NCBI RefSeq assembly: GCF_014647215.1
Contig: NZ_BMOT01000003.1
Location: 124,001-188,000, forward strand
DNA from: Shewanella aestuarii
GTDB taxonomy: Bacteria > Pseudomonadota > Gammaproteobacteria > Enterobacterales > Shewanellaceae
Reading direction: 5' to 3'
Length of the DNA: 64,000 nucleotides
Positions 58,480-64,000 of this stretch are shown here, piece by piece. Position numbers and translations under genes: made by a program. Position 1 is the stretch's first letter, and each line of letters begins with the position of its first letter. The notes beneath the pieces are model-generated. The model was given only the letters and a program-made list of their open reading frames with translations. It was not told the origin of the DNA and made no database searches.

Positions 58480-59211
58480 TTATTAACCTTCAAGATTGTG
58501 ATTAAAAGTCGCGGGCTTCAGGAATGTTAACACACTCATTGTGGGACTTTTGCTGTTTTGCGATGACTTCATCTAATTACGTCGCAACACAGGTAATTTG
58601 GTTGAGGCACAAATCAGTTATATAAGCGGAATAACAGCAAGGGTTACTAGGGTAAAGGCAAAACCCAAATTATCACGGCGTCTATGGCTATTTTACTTTC
58701 AGTGCCTGTTGGCTATATTGAAAAGATATAAGGGCAAGCAGACCATTAGTATTTTTACAACACTTAACCAATAAAGAGCTAGTTTGGGTGATCACTACTT
58801 CGCATTTATCCTGTCAACGACTTGGTAGCCCAGCGACAAAAATACTCTAGTTAGCATCTATAATGCTGCGAATATAAATTGTATGTTGTGACAAATTTAA
58901 TGTTATACCCAGGTGATTAATGATGTGTTCAGTCTGAGTCGCGCCTGCGGGGAGAGCTCCTGCATAGTACTGGGATGCTTAAGCATATTGGTTGTTGGTA
59001 GCATGGATGACTAGGCATCAATCCATTCGTCTCAATTAAAATGTTTTAACTTGAACGAAATTCAACCAGTAAAGTTCAGGCCTTAGTACTTGGTTAGAAA
59101 GTACAAAGTAACTAGCGATTGCTCGGAATAGAGACTATCTTTCAAGGCAATCAGTTTTGGGACAAGATAAACACAACAGGAGCCGAAGCTCCTGTTGTAT
59201 TAGCAGCATGA
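58480..59211. other. Gene-poor region with possible gene remnants
   Basis: 732 bases. No intact open frame. On the minus strand near 58566-58690 a broken frame reads like the end of a membrane protein (HRRRDNLGFAFTLVTLAV..., interrupted by stops), and a second stretch of about 45 codons lies at 58690-58840. The remainder has no recognised feature except the ettA terminator at its right end. A decayed gene is possible but not proved. Confidence 0.35.
59173..59198 (-). terminator. Hairpin after ettA
   Basis: ACAACAGGAGC and GCTCCTGTTGT flank CGAA, a stable 11-bp stem with a poor T run on the minus strand. Probable ettA terminator. Confidence 0.65.
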
Positions 59212-60879
59212 CTATTTAGTCATTCGTTTGTATTTTAAACGATGGGGTTCAACAATATCCGCACCATAGGTATTTTTTAACCAGGTTGAATATTCTGTAA
59301 AGTTGCCTTCATAGAAGTTAACTTTACCTTCGTCACGGTAATCTAAAATGTGAGTTGCGATACGGTCTAAGAACCAACGGTCATGCGAAATCACCATGGC
59401 ACAGCCAGGGAATTCAAGCAAAGCTTCTTCCAGTGCGCGCAGGGTTTCAACATCTAAATCGTTGGTTGGTTCATCGAGAAGAAGTACGTTACCGCCAGCT
59501 TGAAGTAGCTTAGAAAGATGCACTCGGTTACGTTCACCACCAGAAAGTGTCCCAATGATTTTTTGTTGATCGCCACCACGGAAGTTAAATCGACCTACAT
59601 ATGCTCGACTTGGAATTTCCATATTGCCGACTTTCATAATGTCTTGGCCGCCAGAAATTTCCTGCCAAACGGTATTTTTATCATTCATTGAATCACGGAA
59701 CTGCTCAACAGAAGCAATTTGAACCGATTCACCAATTGAAATGCTACCGCTGTCTGGCTGCTCTGTGCCTGAAATCATTCGGAATAAAGTTGATTTACCA
59801 GCACCGTTAGCACCGATAATTCCGACAATTGCGCCTTTGGGCACTGTAAATGATAAATCATCAATTAACACTCGGTCGCCATAGGATTTAGTTAAGTTAT
59901 TTACTTCAATAACTTTGTCACCTAAGCGCGGTCCTGGTGGGATGAATAACTCATTGGTCTCATTACGCTTTTGATAGTCATTGGTGTTTAACTCTTCAAA
60001 GCGAGCCATACGGGCTTTGCCTTTAGATTGACGGCCTTTAGCCCCTTGACGAACCCACTCTAATTCCTTGGCAATGGTTTTCTGACGTGCGCTTTCAGTC
60101 GCAGATTCTTGCTGTAAACGAGCATCTTTTTGCTCTAGCCAAGAAGAGTAGTTACCTTCCCAAGGAATACCTTCACCACGATCAAGTTCTAAAATCCAAC
60201 CCGCAGCATTATCTAAGAAGTAACGGTCATGGGTAATAGCCACCACGGTACCATTATATTCCTGTAAAAAGTGCTCAAGCCAAGCGACTGATTCAGCATC
60301 CAAGTGGTTGGTTGGTTCATCGAGTAATAACATTTCTGGTTTTTCAAGCAATAAGCGACAAATTGCCACTCGTCGACGTTCACCACCGGATAAAACTTCG
60401 ATTTTTTCATCCCAGTCTGGTAAACGTAATGCATTGGCCGCACGCTCTAGAATGTGTTCTAAATTATGGGCATCCTGTGCTTGAATAATGGCTTCTAATT
60501 CACCTTGCTCTTTAGCTAATGCGTCAAAGTCGGCATCTGGCTCTGCATAAGCAGCATATACGGCATCTAAACGGGTTAAAGCGTTTTTAGCATCACTTAC
60601 CGCTTCTTCTATGGCTTCACGCACAGTTTGATTTGGATTGAGTTTTGGCTCTTGGGGTAGGTAACCAATCTTTAGTCCTGGCATAGGGCGTGCTTCACCC
60701 TCAATTTCAGTATCAATACCGGCCATAATGCGCAGTAATGTTGATTTACCTGAACCGTTTAAGCCTAGCACGCCAATTTTTGCACCAGGGAAAAAACTTA
60801 ACGAAATGTCTTTTAAAATTTGCTTTTTAGGCGGAACAATTTTAGCCACCCTAAGCATGCTGTATACAAATTGAGCCAT
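59212..60879 (-). CDS. ettA: Energy-dependent translational throttle protein EttA
   Basis: ABC-F ATPase that binds the ribosomal E site and gates the first elongation step by energy charge. 555 residues. Two ABC domains with Walker A GLNGSGKST and GANGAGKST, signatures LSGGERRR and LSGGERNR, Walker B LLLDEPTNHLD and LLLDEPTNDLD, and the arm and PtIM linker between them. I chose the ATG at 60879 (MAQFVYSMLRVAKIVPPKK); an ATG eight codons upstream is outside the family N-terminus. Confidence 0.95.
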   Translation of the reverse strand: MAQFVYSMLRVAKIVPPKKQILKDISLSFFPGAKIGVLGLNGSGKSTLLRIMAGIDTEIEGEARPMPGLKIGYLPQEPKLNPNQTVREAIEEAVSDAKNALTRLDAVYAAYAEPDADFDALAKEQGELEAIIQAQDAHNLEHILERAANALRLPDWDEKIEVLSGGERRRVAICRLLLEKPEMLLLDEPTNHLDAESVAWLEHFLQEYNGTVVAITHDRYFLDNAAGWILELDRGEGIPWEGNYSSWLEQKDARLQQESATESARQKTIAKELEWVRQGAKGRQSKGKARMARFEELNTNDYQKRNETNELFIPPGPRLGDKVIEVNNLTKSYGDRVLIDDLSFTVPKGAIVGIIGANGAGKSTLFRMISGTEQPDSGSISIGESVQIASVEQFRDSMNDKNTVWQEISGGQDIMKVGNMEIPSRAYVGRFNFRGGDQQKIIGTLSGGERNRVHLSKLLQAGGNVLLLDEPTNDLDVETLRALEEALLEFPGCAMVISHDRWFLDRIATHILDYRDEGKVNFYEGNFTEYSTWLKNTYGADIVEPHRLKYKRMTK

Positions 60880-61065
60880 GAGATCCCATAATTTGGTTGA
60901 CACTGAATAGAGGTGATTCTAATGGAATCTGAATCTAACTTAAATCGGATTTTATCTAGTTGGGGGTTTATTTTTCTTTAATTCTAATGTCGATAAACAG
61001 TTGCTAGGTTTAATCATTAAACCTTGGTAACATTTTGCTAACCAATTTTGTAACAATTAAAAATA

Positions 61066-62613
61066 ATGACAAAAGGACATGTGGTGTACAGCAAATTGAT
61101 GATGACAGTTTCTTCATACATAGTGATAGCTAGCTTAGGTATTATTGGTTCTTTTTCGTTACCTGTTGTAGCAATTGAAGCGAGTGTCTCCGATGAAGAG
61201 CCAAAGGATATTCAGAAAAATTGGTGGGGAGCGACCGCGGAATTATCAAGTATATTGATTTTAGGTGGCGGCTTGTATTCGATAAGCTCTGAAACAATGA
61301 AGCAAGATTTTGATTATGAGATTGAAGGTGATACAGCGGAATATTTTTATGATCGTTTAACGACGAATGAGGCTTGGAAGTATGATGACAACGATATAGG
61401 GATGAACTGGGGGCACGCCTATGCTGGCGCTTTGTATCATCAAGCATTTCGTAATCATGGTTTTAATTATTACGAATCCGTTATCGGGACATTTGTTGCT
61501 TCGACAATTTGGGAGGTATTTGCTGAATATAAAGAAGTTGTGAGCATTAATGATCAAGTTGTGACTATCTGGGGAGGAGCCGTCTTAGGTGAGAGCCTGT
61601 ACCAGTTTTCAGATATGTTAAAAGGAAAGGAAGGTTGGGTTCCAGCAACCTTGTCTTGGGTATTTAACCCCGCAGGTTCTATCACTCAATGGGCGGGATA
61701 TGGTTCACCTTCTAGGTTTAATCGAAGTCAATCTCAGGATAAGTTCTCGCTTTATACCGGGTTGCTTTATTCAGAAAGAGAGTTATCAAATACGTCTACT
61801 TCAATATTTTTGCTGGGTATTGATGCCAGTATTGATGATCGTAAAGGTCTATCAGATGGTTTTTCGTCTACTCCAAGTTTAATCGATATGGAAATGGAGA
61901 CAGGTTTATCTGCTAATGGTATTGAAGATTGGCAAATGGCGACTCAAGTTTGGCTTGGTGGATATAAACGACATTTTGATAGTAATAATCATCTTGCTGA
62001 TAGCTGGTCGCAGAGTGTTTATATTGGACCGTCAACAGGAATGGAATATACCAGTTTAGGAACAGAGCAATATGAAGATTTTTACGCTGTCGTTAATGTG
62101 TTAGGTCTTTCTGCTGCTGCCAATTGGGGTAATGAACATGTTAACTTTGAGCTTCGTACCGATATATTTGCTGACTTTTCAATGGTTAAACCTTATGCAA
62201 CACAAGAGTATTTAGCCCAAGGACATAACTTTTGGGGCACTAAGTCTGTATTGTGGGAGGGGGAATATGGTTATGCTTGGGGGAATACTTTCAATCTATC
62301 TTTAGCTGTGAAAATTGATGATCTTGCTGCTGGGGTTAAAATTAAATCCCAACGATGGGATTCCATTGATGGCAAAAGTAATGAAAGAATGACTTCATGG
62401 AATCCAAATGTGAATGATATTGATTTTGAAGATGCTCGTGATCGATATCAAATTTATTTAAATTATGCGCTATCTTCTTCAACTCAGTTAGGGCTCCATT
62501 ATGAACGATTTGATCGTTATGGTGTGATCAGGGGAATCGATAACCCGCAAATTTTCAGTCGTCATGATGATATTGAGCAAAGAACGTGGTTTAGAGTAGA
62601 TTATATTTATTAA
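61066..62613 (+). CDS. DUF3943-type outer membrane/envelope protein
   Basis: About 515 residues. A signal peptide (hydrophobic stretch about 15-36) is followed by a DUF3943-like region (about 45-210, with NWGHAYAGALYHQAFRNHG and IWGGAVLGESLYQFSD), then aromatic-rich, beta-barrel-like sequence to a C-terminal DYIY. Location is probably the outer membrane; function is unknown. The start is unsure: ATG at 61066 has no ribosome binding site, while AAAAGGA at 61071 would suit a GTG at 61081 or 61084. Confidence 0.7.
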   Translation: MTKGHVVYSKLMMTVSSYIVIASLGIIGSFSLPVVAIEASVSDEEPKDIQKNWWGATAELSSILILGGGLYSISSETMKQDFDYEIEGDTAEYFYDRLTTNEAWKYDDNDIGMNWGHAYAGALYHQAFRNHGFNYYESVIGTFVASTIWEVFAEYKEVVSINDQVVTIWGGAVLGESLYQFSDMLKGKEGWVPATLSWVFNPAGSITQWAGYGSPSRFNRSQSQDKFSLYTGLLYSERELSNTSTSIFLLGIDASIDDRKGLSDGFSSTPSLIDMEMETGLSANGIEDWQMATQVWLGGYKRHFDSNNHLADSWSQSVYIGPSTGMEYTSLGTEQYEDFYAVVNVLGLSAAANWGNEHVNFELRTDIFADFSMVKPYATQEYLAQGHNFWGTKSVLWEGEYGYAWGNTFNLSLAVKIDDLAAGVKIKSQRWDSIDGKSNERMTSWNPNVNDIDFEDARDRYQIYLNYALSSSTQLGLHYERFDRYGVIRGIDNPQIFSRHDDIEQRTWFRVDYIY

Positions 62614-62870
62614 TGTTAAAGCGATAAATGTATCAAATTTAGAACAGTGTTTTTATTCAATATTTACAGCGCTTATCCGCTGATTTGGAGATGAGTATTT
62701 TTACAATAAAAACATTTAGTTTATGAATAAAAGCAGCTATTTCATTTTCGCATGAGTTTTTCTATTGTTCTCAAACAACTAAATTCATGCTCTAAGGCTG
62801 GGATTGTTTGCATTTGCAGAGTAGAATACCGCGCAACCCTACTACTATAAAACCTATCGTTGGAGTCACC

Positions 62871-64000
62871 ATGCTTAAGAAAGCGATGAATATTGCGGAT
62901 TACGATCCAGAATTATTTAAAGCCATTGAAGATGAAACTTGTCGCCAAGAAGAGCACATCGAATTAATTGCATCTGAAAACTACACCAGTCCACGTGTAA
63001 TGGAAGCACAAGGTTCTCAGTTAACCAATAAGTATGCTGAAGGTTATCCTGGTAAGCGTTACTACGGTGGGTGTGAGTATGTTGACGTCGTTGAAACGTT
63101 AGCCATTGAACGTGCTAAAGAATTATTTGGCGCAACTTACGCCAACGTTCAGCCTCATTCAGGTTCCCAAGCAAACAGCGCTGTATTTATGGCATTGTTG
63201 AAGCCTGGTGATACCGTATTAGGGATGAATCTGGCTCATGGTGGTCACTTAACACACGGTTCACCAGTAAACTTTTCTGGTAAGTTATATAACATCATTC
63301 CTTACGGTATTGATGAGTCTGGTCAAATTGATTACGACGAAATGGAACGTTTGGCTGTTGAGCATAAACCGAAAATGATGATCGGTGGTTTCTCGGCTTA
63401 TTCTGGCGTTGTTGATTGGGCTAGAATGCGTCAAATTGCTGATAAAATTGGCGCATACTTCTTTGTTGATATGGCTCACGTAGCGGGCTTAATCGCTGCA
63501 GGCGTTTATCCAAACCCTGTGCCACACGCACACGTTGTGACGTCAACAACCCATAAAACTTTAGCTGGCCCTCGTGGCGGTATTATTATCTCTGCAGCTG
63601 ATGATGAAGATTTATATAAAAAATTAAACTCAGCGGTATTTCCTGGCGGCCAAGGTGGTCCATTAATGCATGTTATCGCGGGTAAAGCGGTAGCCTTTAA
63701 AGAAGCATTAGAGCCAGAGTTTAAAGTGTATCAGCAGCAAGTTGTTAAAAATGCTAAAGCTATGGTTGAAGTGTTTTTAGCGCGCGGATACAAAATTGTC
63801 TCAGGTGGTACAGAAAACCACTTGATGCTGGTTGATTTAATCGGTCGTGAATTAACCGGTAAAGAAGCTGATGCCGCTTTAGGTAGTGCTAACATTACCG
63901 TGAACAAAAACTCAGTACCAAATGATCCACGTTCACCGTTTGTGACTTCAGGTATCCGTATCGGTTCACCTGCTATCACTCGTCGTGGTTTCAAAGAAGC
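62871..64000 (+). CDS. glyA: Serine hydroxymethyltransferase (3' partial)
   Basis: PLP enzyme interconverting serine and glycine with tetrahydrofolate. About 376 residues are in the window out of about 417; the frame stays open at the right edge. The PLP lysine is in [16 protein letters not shown]; other marks are [10 protein letters not shown] near the N-terminus and [19 protein letters not shown] lies 8 bases before the ATG. The gap upstream (257 bases) shows no clear promoter, PurR or MetR site. Confidence 0.97.
   Translation, partial: MLKKAMNIADYDPELFKAIEDETCRQEEHIELIASENYTSPRVMEAQGSQLTNKYAEGYPGKRYYGGCEYVDVVETLAIERAKELFGATYANVQPHSGSQANSAVFMALLKPGDTVLGMNLAHGGHLTHGSPVNFSGKLYNIIPYGIDESGQIDYDEMERLAVEHKPKMMIGGFSAYSGVVDWARMRQIADKIGAYFFVDMAHVAGLIAAGVYPNPVPHAHVVTSTTHKTLAGPRGGIIISAADDEDLYKKLNSAVFPGGQGGPLMHVIAGKAVAFKEALEPEFKVYQQQVVKNAKAMVEVFLARGYKIVSGGTENHLMLVDLIGRELTGKEADAALGSANITVNKNSVPNDPRSPFVTSGIRIGSPAITRRGFKE

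Noticed and set aside
62614..62870. PurR or MetR operator before glyA
   Set aside because: Sequences such as GTTTGCATTTGC resemble half sites only; no full operator could be matched.

Overview
The window looks like the chromosome of a low-GC marine gammaproteobacterium, very probably Shewanella, perhaps close to S. frigidimarina. This is an inference from gene order (nqr, greA-yhbY-rlmE-ftsH-folP-glmM-tpiA-secG-tRNA-rimP-nusA-infB-rbfA-truB-rpsO-pnp-nlpI-prfC, then nupC-tsx-deoCABD-smp-serB-radA), protein flavour and base composition; no database search was possible. Almost the whole window is core chromosome. I see no transposase, integrase, prophage, CRISPR array, toxin-antitoxin pair or defence island.

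Layout. 1-5.8 kb: the Na+-translocating NADH:quinone reductase operon (nqrB partial, nqrCDEF) followed by its maturation genes apbE (FMN transferase) and nqrM (Fe-S assembly). 6-13.5 kb: transcript cleavage factor greA, ribosome assembly (yhbY, rlmE), membrane protease ftsH, folate and peptidoglycan precursor genes (folP, glmM), tpiA, secG, tRNA-Leu(GAG) and an initiator tRNA. 13.6-24.8 kb: the transcription/translation cluster rimP-nusA-infB-rbfA-truB-rpsO and pnp, with a GGDEF-EAL gene on the opposite strand between rpsO and pnp. 24.9-28.3 kb: nlpI, prfC and a TatD-family hydrolase. 28.5-35.6 kb: a complete nucleoside uptake and catabolism set (nupC, a Tsx-like porin, deoC, deoA, deoB, deoD). 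35.6-43.3 kb: smp and serB (divergent), an alpha/beta hydrolase, and radA flanked by a large double-PilZ protein and a small PilZ protein. 43.3-48.5 kb: a 1233-residue propeller sensor kinase and a YjiH-like membrane protein. 49-54.2 kb: a DUF998-like membrane protein, ubiV-ubiU/ubiT (oxygen-independent ubiquinone synthesis), ferredoxin yfhL and trhP. 54.4-64 kb: HDOD protein, a second GGDEF-EAL protein with a degenerate GGDEF motif, YbgC-like thioesterase, OsmC-like protein, NYN-domain protein, ettA, a DUF3943-type envelope protein and partial glyA.

Themes. Four proteins are predicted to make, break or bind cyclic di-GMP (20.2-22.3, 38.9-41.3, 42.9-43.2 and 55.3-56.8 kb). Three U32 'peptidase-like' Fe-S proteins (UbiV, UbiU, TrhP), which in known cases work in hydroxylation rather than proteolysis, lie within 4.5 kb of each other with a ferredoxin. 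Nucleoside import and breakdown genes are contiguous.

I did not find a convincing undescribed system. The best leads are the two PilZ proteins around radA, the propeller kinase without any partner in the window, the U32/ferredoxin neighbourhood, a strong palindrome plus 8-bp tandem repeat at 37.5 kb, a terminator-like hairpin pressed against the rimP ribosome binding site, a paired leader upstream of rpsO, and a 0.7-kb stretch at 58.5-59.2 kb with possible gene remains.
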